A DNA stretch of 64,000 nt from positions 1 through 64,000 of the forward strand of contig CAKRGM010000006.1 in assembly GCA_934330725.1 (NCBI GenBank), given 5' to 3'. The notes under the pieces are model-generated. The model was given only the letters and a program-made list of their open reading frames with translations. It made no database searches and was not told the origin of the DNA. Positions within the stretch are counted from its first letter, which is position 1. Every line of letters starts with the position of its first letter. Shown piece by piece: positions 51,113 through 58,667 of the stretch. The position numbers were made by a program, and so were the translations under genes. Source of the DNA: an uncultured Lachnospiraceae bacterium. Its GTDB lineage: Bacteria; Bacillota; Clostridia; Lachnospirales; Lachnospiraceae.

Positions 51113-52426
51113 TTACTTCTCACACTTCCAATAGCTTACACTGTATCCCGGCAGATCACTGCCACCGCCGAAGTCATGCTGACTGCCTGTTATAAGGTCA
51201 GTTGCAAGGCCGCATCCTGCGTTGAAATCTGCATGGAATGTGTTTTCATCTATGTTTATTGCAACTATTATGCGCTCATCTTCAAAGCATCTCTGAAATA
51301 TATACTGCCTGTTTGTAAGAAGCAGCTGTGTATAATCGCCATACATGAGTGCTTTGCTATTCTTATATGCAGTTGCCATTGCAGCTATTTTTTCTGTAAG
51401 GCGGTTAAATTCAGGCTGGTCGTAACATTTTCTTATGTCTGCATCACTTCCATTAGCCTTAACACCTTCTGCGCCCCACTCACTTCCGTAGTATATGCAC
51501 GGAATTCCCGGCATTGCAAAAAGCAAGCCATATATAAGCGGCAAATGTGCAGGATTCTCAAGAGTGCTTGCAATTCTATTCACATCATGATTGTCAACAA
51601 ATGCAAACATATGCTTTCCTGTGTACAGGCACCACTGTTCTTTGCCAAACTGCCTGTTGATGCTATATGCAATCTCGAACATGTTATAACTGTTAAAGCT
51701 TGAATACAGTCCCTTGTAGCACTCATAATTTGTTGCACTGTGAAGCATTTCATTGTTTACAATCGTATTATAATCACCATGGAGCATCTCACCTAACAGG
51801 AAGAAATCCCTCTTTTTGCTGTCCGTAAATGCACGAAGCCTCTTCATGTAGTCATGATCAAGACAATATGCAACATCAAGTCTGATACCGTCAATATCAA
51901 ATTCATCAATCCAGCCGTTTACAACGCTTAACAGATAATCCACCACCTGCGGATTCTTAAGATTAAGCTTTACAAGGTCATAATAGCCCTCCCAGCCTTC
52001 ATAATAAAATCCGTCATTGTAATTGCTGTTGCCATCAAAGTTAATATAAAACCAGTCCTTATATGGTGAATCCCATTTCTTTTCCTGAACATCCTTAAAT
52101 GCCCAGAAACCTCTTCCTACATGATTGAATACACCATCAAGCACCACTTTTATGCCATTCTCATGCAGAGCCGCCGTAACCTGCTTAAAATCATCATTGC
52201 TTCCCAGCCTGCAGTCTATCTTTGTATAATCCCTGGTGTCATATCCATGAAAATCACTTTCAAAAAGTGGTGAAAAATAAATTGCATTAACACCAAGCTT
52301 TTTCATATGAGGAATCCAGTCAATAACCTTTTTTATTCGTGAAACCTCAATGCCATCATTATCATACAATGCCCCGCAAAATCCTAACGGATAAATCTGA
52401 TAAAACACTGCCTCATCATACCACAT
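51113..52426 (-). CDS. Cytoplasmic GH13 alpha-amylase family protein
   Basis: A 437-aa GH13 enzyme with an intact catalytic set: Asp184 in DGIRLDVAY, Glu213 in GEMLHG, and Asp281 in FVDNHDVNR. Region I is DGVFNHVG. There is no signal peptide, so it acts on imported maltodextrins or storage glycogen. The short C-terminal beta domain and YFSPLFESDFHGYDTRDY suggest the neopullulanase/cyclomaltodextrinase-like group. It contrasts with the catalytically degenerate GlgX-like protein at 5.8 kb. GGAGG precedes the ATG. Confidence 0.88.
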   Translation of the reverse strand: MWYDEAVFYQIYPLGFCGALYDNDGIEVSRIKKVIDWIPHMKKLGVNAIYFSPLFESDFHGYDTRDYTKIDCRLGSNDDFKQVTAALHENGIKVVLDGVFNHVGRGFWAFKDVQEKKWDSPYKDWFYINFDGNSNYNDGFYYEGWEGYYDLVKLNLKNPQVVDYLLSVVNGWIDEFDIDGIRLDVAYCLDHDYMKRLRAFTDSKKRDFFLLGEMLHGDYNTIVNNEMLHSATNYECYKGLYSSFNSYNMFEIAYSINRQFGKEQWCLYTGKHMFAFVDNHDVNRIASTLENPAHLPLIYGLLFAMPGIPCIYYGSEWGAEGVKANGSDADIRKCYDQPEFNRLTEKIAAMATAYKNSKALMYGDYTQLLLTNRQYIFQRCFEDERIIVAINIDENTFHADFNAGCGLATDLITGSQHDFGGGSDLPGYSVSYWKCEK

Positions 52427-52459
52427 ATTAACCCCTCCATTCTACATCCCAGCCATTCT

Positions 52460-52540
52460 TATATATCTATCATATATATCCTGATATACACCCTCATATA
52501 CATTTTGGCATACATCCTCATATATACTTATATACAATCC
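52460..52540. repeat. Degenerate AT-rich tandem repeat upstream of the amylase gene
   Basis: Irregular repeats of about 20-24 bp with the core CCTCATATAYA (three or so units) lie in the 130-bp gap between the amylase start and the zinc-ribbon gene. Nothing else was recognised there. Confidence 0.4.
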
Positions 52541-52555
52541 AGTCTGTCAGCTGGT

Positions 52556-54196
52556 CTATTTATGTTTAGAACCAATCCAGCAGTACTCAACACTGCCAAT
52601 ATTCCTTAAATTCTCTCCTTTTATTGTGCACTCATACATCTGGTTATCTCCAGTATAAAAGTAAAGTTTATTCTTGTAAAGATATGTTTCACCTGTATAG
52701 TTCTGACTTATATTATCCTTCATCGCATATTCATCTGATGATGCAGATGCACGATAATACTGTATATTGCTTTTTATATACGTTATACCAATATCCGAAT
52801 TTTTCACAAGCGACAGTGAGCCATCTGCCACTCCATCTGTAATATTCTTTTTGTTGCCATCAGATATACTTACCAGTTGGCCACTGCTGTTAACCATTAT
52901 AATACCTGATGTCTTATCAGAATATACATAATCAGTTAACTGTCCAATATCATCTATTACAGAAAAGTCTCCCACTTTACCATCTTTAATTACTGCATAT
53001 GATATACTGCCTGAACTTATTGCATATACAAATTTATTTTTCTTAATAATAAATTCTTCCCCGGCTGTTACAGCTGGTGCAATAACAATATCATTTTCAT
53101 CTTTTTTCTGTTCAAAATTATGATATAGATACCTTCCTTCGCTAGCGTACACAACCGCATCTGCATTATCGGAATTATTTATATCTGCAGCCTTACCTGT
53201 AAATACATTATTATTTTTTTCAGACATTGCACATACACAGCTTACATCATCTGCAATTCCTTTTTTACCATCCATAGCCTCGTAATCGTATGTATATAAT
53301 GACAAATCCTTGTTATAACATATCAGAAGATGTCTTTTTGCATAATCATTTACACTAAGAAGATTATCTTCAATACATGAAAGCTTTCCATTCTGAATAT
53401 CATTACCTGCATTATATATATATAATTCAATTCCACCAACTGCGCCTTCATCGTTTAAAACATCGGTATCTGTATATATAACCTTTCCGTCATCAGTTAC
53501 ATTAATTATACTCTTTGTTTTCAGATTCTGTGAAACTGTAACGATGTTATTATCACATACAAGATACAAAGTATACATTTTACTGTCATCATCATATGTC
53601 ACAGCACAATTATATTTACCATTCTGGCTTATCATTGTCTGCACAAGCTTTGACTTGTCAATGCCATCATTACATTCCCGTATAAAAAATGTTTCATTAT
53701 CACTGGCAAAAACTGCACTGTCTGCATCACATATGTATTCGTTATCATTCTCTTTAACATTATATATTTTGCCATCACTGTTTATATACATATCATAGTT
53801 TTTCTTACTATTTAGACCGATAAACATGCCAATTCCTATGCACAACACTACTATAACGGCTAAGGGAATTATAAAATACCATTTATGCTGCTTTATCTTA
53901 TCAAAATTCCTGCTTTTAACCCTTGTAGATATATCTTCTGCCTTCTTATATACAGCTTTAAGACTCTTGTCCCGGATATCATCTATTCTTTTGTCTGCAT
54001 CCTTTGGAATTATAATTGTTTTTTTCTTTTCCACCTTTTGCGTATTTGCAGAAGAAGCAGACTTTTTCTTAGTCTGCTTCTCTTCGTATTCCATCTTACG
54101 CTTAAGATAATCACTTTCATTTACAGTAATTTCAAGTCCAGAGCAATCAGGACACTTATCGCCTTCATATTCTTTTCCACATATCGGACACTTCAT
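52556..54196 (-). CDS. Zinc-ribbon single-pass membrane protein, unknown function
   Basis: A 546-aa protein. It opens with a zinc ribbon (MKCPICGKEYEGDKCPDCSG), then a charged Lys/Glu-rich linker, one transmembrane helix at about 108-130, and a 415-residue extracytoplasmic part rich in Asp, Asn and Tyr with repeated beta-strand-like segments. That part could be a propeller-like domain; I do not recognise it. The frame opens at 54208, but GGAG is 6 nt before the ATG at 54196. A repeat copy abuts the Shine-Dalgarno. Neighbours are the amylase and glyQS, without a functional link. Confidence 0.7.
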   Translation of the reverse strand: MKCPICGKEYEGDKCPDCSGLEITVNESDYLKRKMEYEEKQTKKKSASSANTQKVEKKKTIIIPKDADKRIDDIRDKSLKAVYKKAEDISTRVKSRNFDKIKQHKWYFIIPLAVIVVLCIGIGMFIGLNSKKNYDMYINSDGKIYNVKENDNEYICDADSAVFASDNETFFIRECNDGIDKSKLVQTMISQNGKYNCAVTYDDDSKMYTLYLVCDNNIVTVSQNLKTKSIINVTDDGKVIYTDTDVLNDEGAVGGIELYIYNAGNDIQNGKLSCIEDNLLSVNDYAKRHLLICYNKDLSLYTYDYEAMDGKKGIADDVSCVCAMSEKNNNVFTGKAADINNSDNADAVVYASEGRYLYHNFEQKKDENDIVIAPAVTAGEEFIIKKNKFVYAISSGSISYAVIKDGKVGDFSVIDDIGQLTDYVYSDKTSGIIMVNSSGQLVSISDGNKKNITDGVADGSLSLVKNSDIGITYIKSNIQYYRASASSDEYAMKDNISQNYTGETYLYKNKLYFYTGDNQMYECTIKGENLRNIGSVEYCWIGSKHK

Positions 54197-54206
54197 ACTA
54201 ATCTCC

Positions 54207-54307
54207 ATTCCTGCACCGCTTTAAAAAACATACGGTGGTACGCATCGAAAGTTTTCAAATTCTTAACTGCGGTCACTTTATTTAAAGATCTGGCTCAAAT
54301 AGCTGCG
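54207..54307 (-). repeat. RBS-proximal palindromic repeat, copy 3 (before the zinc-ribbon gene)
   Basis: The boundary with the gene is nearly identical to copy 2: ATCTCCATTCCTGCACCGCTTT against ATCTCCATTCTGCAGGCGCTTT at aroQ. The distal part contains TGCGGTCACTTT and CAAATAGCTGCG. The internal palindromes have diverged. Confidence 0.5.
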
Positions 54308-54312
54308 TAAAA

Positions 54313-55701
54313 TTAAAATTCAAACTTATCCTTAAAGTAATCCTTAAGATCTGCAATCTTAACTCTTTCCTGCTGCATAGTATCTCTGTCACGTACAGTT
54401 ACTGCACCATCTTCTTCTGATTCAAAATCATATGTTATACAGAAAGGTGTACCAATCTCATCCTGTCTTCTGTATCTCTTACCGATATTTCCTCTGTCAT
54501 CATATTCACAATTATACTCTTTTGATAACTCCGCAAACACTTTTTCTGCACCCTCATTAAGTTTCTTTGAAAGTGGAAGAATACCAATCTTTACAGGTGC
54601 AATTGCAGGATGGAAATGAAGTACTGTTCTTACATCTCCGCCTTCAAGTTCTTCCTCATCATATGCTGAACAAAGGAATGCAAGTGTAACTCTGTCTGCA
54701 CCAAGTGATGGTTCAATTACATATGGAATAAATCTCTCATTTGTCTCATCATCAAAATATGTAAGATCCTCACCTGAAACTGTCTGATGCTGTGTAAGAT
54801 CATAATCAGTTCTGTCGGCAATACCCCAGAGTTCTCCCCATCCAAATGGGAAAAGGAATTCAAGGTCTGTAGTTCCTTTGCTGTAAAATACAAGTTCTTC
54901 AGGAGAATGATCTCTTGCTCTTAATTCATCTTTCTTAATTCCAAGAGCATATAACCAATTGATACATTTTTCCTTCCAGTAGCCAAACCATTCAAGATCT
55001 GTACCCGGCTTACAGAAAAATTCAAGTTCCATCTGCTCAAATTCACGTGTTCTGAATGTAAAGTTTCCTGGTGTAATTTCATTTCTGAATGCTTTACCTA
55101 TCTGTCCAATACCGAATGGAAGCTTCTTTCTTGATGTTCTCTGAACATTCTTAAAATTAACAAAGATTCCCTGTGCTGTCTCAGGTCTTAAATAAACTGT
55201 ATTTTTAGCGTCTTCTGTAACTCCCTGGAATGTCTTAAACATAAGATTGAACTGTCTGATATCCGTGAAATTATGTTTTCCACATGTAGGACAGTTAATT
55301 TCATGTTCATCAATGAAATTCTTCATCTGTTCCTGAGTCCATCCATCAACTGAACCATCTAATTCAAATTTATTTTCGTATGCCCACTCTTCAATAACCT
55401 TGTCAGCTCTGAATCTTTCATGGCATTCCTTACAATCCATCAATGGATCAGAAAAACCGCCAAGATGTCCTGATGCAACCCATGTCTGTGGGTTCATAAG
55501 GATAGCACAGTCAACACCTACATTATAAGGACTTTCCTGTATAAACTTTTTCCACCAAGCCTTCTTTACGTTATTCTTTAACTCTGAACCAAGGTTGCCA
55601 TAATCCCATGTATTAGCAAGTCCACCATAAATTTCTGAACCCGGATATACAAAACCTCTTGCCTTTGCTAAAGCTACAATCTTTTCCATTGTCTTTTCCA
55701 T
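54313..55701 (-). CDS. glyQS: Glycyl-tRNA synthetase, single-chain type
   Basis: A 462-aa class II homodimeric (eukaryote/archaeal-type) GlyRS, not the alpha2beta2 form. Motif 2 is FRNEITPGNFTFRTREFEQME, motif 3 is GADRVTLAFL, and the C-terminal anticodon domain has KIGILPL. CKECHERFRADKVIEEW and CPTCGKHNF form a zinc-binding insert. AGGAGG is 8 nt before the ATG. A candidate promoter lies about 60 bp upstream; no glycine T-box was found. Confidence 0.95.
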   Translation of the reverse strand: MEKTMEKIVALAKARGFVYPGSEIYGGLANTWDYGNLGSELKNNVKKAWWKKFIQESPYNVGVDCAILMNPQTWVASGHLGGFSDPLMDCKECHERFRADKVIEEWAYENKFELDGSVDGWTQEQMKNFIDEHEINCPTCGKHNFTDIRQFNLMFKTFQGVTEDAKNTVYLRPETAQGIFVNFKNVQRTSRKKLPFGIGQIGKAFRNEITPGNFTFRTREFEQMELEFFCKPGTDLEWFGYWKEKCINWLYALGIKKDELRARDHSPEELVFYSKGTTDLEFLFPFGWGELWGIADRTDYDLTQHQTVSGEDLTYFDDETNERFIPYVIEPSLGADRVTLAFLCSAYDEEELEGGDVRTVLHFHPAIAPVKIGILPLSKKLNEGAEKVFAELSKEYNCEYDDRGNIGKRYRRQDEIGTPFCITYDFESEEDGAVTVRDRDTMQQERVKIADLKDYFKDKFEF

Positions 55702-55758
55702 TTAATAAACCTCCTGAAGCAGATATATCTACCTGATTTAATCATAAAAACTTTTTTT

Positions 55759-55787
55759 ATTTTATACTATTTTATAGCGTATTACAA
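55759..55787 (-). promoter_or_regulatory. Candidate promoter for glyQS
   Basis: Minus-strand TTGTAA (complement of 55782-55787), 17-nt spacer, TAAAAT (complement of 55759-55764). The rest of the 255-bp gap shows no other feature. Confidence 0.45.
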
Positions 55788-55956
55788 GTGCATAATTGGA
55801 TTTGCTTTGAGGTAACTGATGTAAAGTCTGAAAGTACTTTATGTCGAATAATGCATGAGCACAATAACACTTTCTATCTTCAAATGGTATGATTTTATAT
55901 ACTGCATATACTGCTTATATAATTATTCATGCTCTGCTTATTTCTGCTTATTAAAT

Positions 55957-56844
55957 TCATTTCAACGTACTTAAAAATTCTTCAAAACACACACCATCCG
56001 TAAGCGGAATCTGCATTTCATCAGATCTTATAATACATTTTCTTATAAAATCCGAAGCCTTTTCAACTGAAGCTGTAAGTTCAACTCCATTAACTGCATC
56101 TGCTGCAATTATTGATGAAAATATATCTCCGGTTCCACAGCGCGTCTGTCCACATTTAGCTCCCTTTATAAGCTTTCCTGAAATTTTTTCATCACATTTC
56201 AATGCATTTCGGCCAGAAACTGTCATATTGCCTTCATCTGATTTTTCGCAGCAGTAATTAGCAATATAACTGCCACCATCAATGCCTGTAATTACTATTT
56301 TTTCGGGTCCCATCGCAAAAAGCTTCTTTGCAATACTCTCATAATCACTCAACGTAAAATCCTCTCTGTACTGTGTATCTGTAAGCAGACACGCCTCTGT
56401 AAGATTAGGTGTCAGAATATTAGCATAGCCTATAAGCTTTTTCATATGCTCACACGACTGTTTTGTATACGTTGAATACATGCTGCCATTATCACCCATA
56501 ACAGGATCGATTACAACTTTATTTGTTTCGTTTTTAAAGACCTCAAAAAATTTTTCGACAATCTCGATTTGCTTATACGACCCCAGAAAACCAGTACATA
56601 TACCATCAAACTTAAGTCCTAACTTCTGCCATTCATCTGTAAAATGCTGCATTTTATCCGTATAATCATCGAAATAAAAGCTTTCAAATGCAGTATGATT
56701 AGTAAATATCGAGGTTGGCATTACACTGCACTGTACCTTAAGTGCTGAAATAATTGGCAGCTGCACGGTAACTGAGCATCTCCCAAATCCTGATATATCA
56801 TTTATCAATGCTATTTTCTTCTGAGTGTTATGTGACATTTCCAT
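55957..56844 (-). CDS. Pyridoxamine kinase (PdxK/PdxY-like)
   Basis: A 295-aa ribokinase-fold kinase that phosphorylates pyridoxal, pyridoxamine or pyridoxine for B6 salvage. Family cues are INDISGFGRCSVTVQLPIISAL (7-35), FTNHTAF with the GxxxF substrate loop, VVIDPVMGDNG, LTPNLTEA, and the C-terminal GTGDIFSSIIAADA with the catalytic Asp. The ribokinase anion hole is intact. The ATG at 56844 is used because AAAGG is 9 nt upstream. It stands between recO and glyQS without an obvious operon. Confidence 0.88.
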   Translation of the reverse strand: MEMSHNTQKKIALINDISGFGRCSVTVQLPIISALKVQCSVMPTSIFTNHTAFESFYFDDYTDKMQHFTDEWQKLGLKFDGICTGFLGSYKQIEIVEKFFEVFKNETNKVVIDPVMGDNGSMYSTYTKQSCEHMKKLIGYANILTPNLTEACLLTDTQYREDFTLSDYESIAKKLFAMGPEKIVITGIDGGSYIANYCCEKSDEGNMTVSGRNALKCDEKISGKLIKGAKCGQTRCGTGDIFSSIIAADAVNGVELTASVEKASDFIRKCIIRSDEMQIPLTDGVCFEEFLSTLK

Positions 56845-56901
56845 TATATTTTACCTTTCTGTATTAAACACCGAATAAACGCAATATCAATATCGCTGAC
56901 T

Positions 56902-57558
56902 TTATGGAAGCATCTTTGCCGACTTCATATTCTTATCAAATGTCCTGTTACATAGAATATTAACTATCATAATCAGCTCATGCAGCACCTCGTCACTGAC
57001 AGTAAATGTGTAAAGCTTTTCAAGTGGCGAACTTACTATATACTCCAGCGTGTATACTGTCGATTCAACAGGCGGCTTTGACGTATAGGTTATAAGCTCC
57101 TCAACCTGCGGGCATTCTCCATTAATCTCAATTGCCTTAAGTTCATATATACAACGTACCAGTCTGTCCGGAATATTATCATTTTCCAATGCCCTCAGTG
57201 AAGCATATAATAAATTTATCAAAATACCTGCATCAAGATTCTCCCTTGCATAATATTCAGCTATTTCCGCAAAATAATATGCATAGTACACCGCATCAAG
57301 ATCTGTAATTACTTTTTCAAAATAGTTACTTATTGCAGCCTGCCTCAGATTATAAGATGTCCTGCCTTCATACATCTGAAACTTTCCAAATACAAAAGGT
57401 CTTGTAACACCCATAAGTGAACTTCCCGGCCGCCTTGCTCCTTTTGCAAATGCAGATATCTTGCCGCGTTCCTTTGTTATTATAACTATTCTTCTGTCAT
57501 ATTCGCCAACAGGCATGGAAGATATCACCATGCCTGTAACTTCTGTAATATCCCCCAT
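56902..57558 (-). CDS. recO: DNA repair protein RecO
   Basis: Helps load RecA by displacing SSB in the RecFOR pathway. At 218 aa it is slightly short for RecO (usually about 240-250). The N-terminal OB fold contains VTGMVISSMPVGEYDRRIVIITKERGKISAFAKGARRPGS, read across residues 8-47. The helical C-terminal domain lacks the paired CxxC zinc sites of many homologues; only NGECP remains. It follows era by about 35 nt, the common era-recO order. Confidence 0.93.
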   Translation of the reverse strand: MGDITEVTGMVISSMPVGEYDRRIVIITKERGKISAFAKGARRPGSSLMGVTRPFVFGKFQMYEGRTSYNLRQAAISNYFEKVITDLDAVYYAYYFAEIAEYYARENLDAGILINLLYASLRALENDNIPDRLVRCIYELKAIEINGECPQVEELITYTSKPPVESTVYTLEYIVSSPLEKLYTFTVSDEVLHELIMIVNILCNRTFDKNMKSAKMLP

Positions 57559-57593
57559 GCCTGTTGTTAATTCCTTCCGTTTAATCAGTACAT

Positions 57594-58565
57594 CTAAATA
57601 TCATCTTTCTTCTTGTCATAGCCAAAATTCTTTATAAGAACATCGCTGTCACGCCATTCTTTCTTTACTTTGACCCAGAGCTGAAGATTCACTTTATTCT
57701 CAAGCTGCCTTTCTATTTCATATCTTGCGTTTGCTCCAATCTTTTTAAGCATTGCTCCACCCTTGCCAATAATAATGCCTTTATGTGAATCTCTTTCACA
57801 TATAATTGTTGCCTGAATATCAGTTATAGTCTCTTTGCCCTTTTTTCTGTCTTTCATGCTGTCTATAACAACCGCAATTCCATGTGGTATTTCCTGATTC
57901 AATGCATGAAGGGCTTTTTCTCTTATAAGTTCAGCCACAATCTGGCGCATTGGCTGGTCTGTAACAGTATCCTCTGAATAATAATAAGGTCCATATGGAA
58001 GATGCTTAAATATGCTTTCAACCAGATCTGTGATATTATCACCATTCCTTGCTGAAACAGGAACTATCTCAGCGAATTTAAGTTCACTCTTATATTTATC
58101 AATCACAGGAAGAATTTCATCCTTTTTTATTGTATCAACTTTATTTATAACGAGGATTACAGGTATCTTAGTATCCTTCAGCACATCAATAATATGCTGT
58201 TCAGAAGCTCCAATATATGTTGTCGGTTCAATAAGCCAGCATATCACATCGACATCTTTTAATGCCTTATGTGTAACACCTACCATATATTCACCAAGTT
58301 TATTCTTTGCTTTATGGACTCCCGGTGTATCAACAAAAACAATCTGTCCTCTGTCATCTGTAAAAACCGTCTGTATCCTGTTTCTTGTCGTTTGCTGTTT
58401 ATTAGACGTAATCGCTATTTTCTGTCCTATTATACGATTCATAAGTGTTGATTTTCCAACATTTGGACGTCCAATAAGTGTTACAAATCCTGACTTTGTA
58501 TTGCCCTGTGTTCCCACAGCACCACCGGTAATTCCACTTGCTGCGAGCATTTCATCTAAATTCAA
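57594..58565 (-). CDS. era: GTPase Era with N-terminal extension
   Basis: Ribosome-assembly GTPase that binds the 3' end of 16S rRNA. G1 is GRPNVGKST (32-40), G3 is DTPGVHKA, G4 is NKVD, and the C-terminal KH domain has GIIIGKGGAMLKKIG. The first 25 residues (with GGAVGTQGN) precede the normal Era start. The chosen start is TTG at 58565 with GGAG 6 nt upstream; an internal Met6 is the alternative. The G2 effector region TTRNRIQTV is present. Total length is 323 aa. Confidence 0.93.
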   Translation of the reverse strand: MNLDEMLAASGITGGAVGTQGNTKSGFVTLIGRPNVGKSTLMNRIIGQKIAITSNKQQTTRNRIQTVFTDDRGQIVFVDTPGVHKAKNKLGEYMVGVTHKALKDVDVICWLIEPTTYIGASEQHIIDVLKDTKIPVILVINKVDTIKKDEILPVIDKYKSELKFAEIVPVSARNGDNITDLVESIFKHLPYGPYYYSEDTVTDQPMRQIVAELIREKALHALNQEIPHGIAVVIDSMKDRKKGKETITDIQATIICERDSHKGIIIGKGGAMLKKIGANARYEIERQLENKVNLQLWVKVKKEWRDSDVLIKNFGYDKKKDDI

Positions 58566-58572
58566 ATGTATC

Positions 58573-58663
58573 TCCTATCTGCGGCATCCCGCTTAAAATC
58601 TGTACAACTATCACACAGTTACTTATGATGAAGCCGTTTATAATACGGCTATACAGCTGCTAT
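58573..58663 (-). repeat. Possible RBS-proximal repeat, copy 4 (before era)
   Basis: ATCTCCTATCTGCGGCATCCCGC matches the gene-proximal end of the other copies (ATCTCC-ATTC-TGCAGGCGC). The distal part has CGTTTATAATACGGCTAT and ends near CAGCTGC. It occupies the era-M16 gap. It is more divergent than copies 1 and 2. Confidence 0.35.
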
Positions 58664-58667
58664 ATTA

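Noticed and set aside
52460..52540. Simple-sequence tandem repeat as a functional element
   Set aside because: The units are too degenerate and AT-rich to distinguish from background composition, so it is listed only as a low-confidence repeat.
54313..55701. Glycine riboswitch or T-box before glyQS
   Set aside because: The 255 bp upstream show no T-box core and no glycine-aptamer signature.
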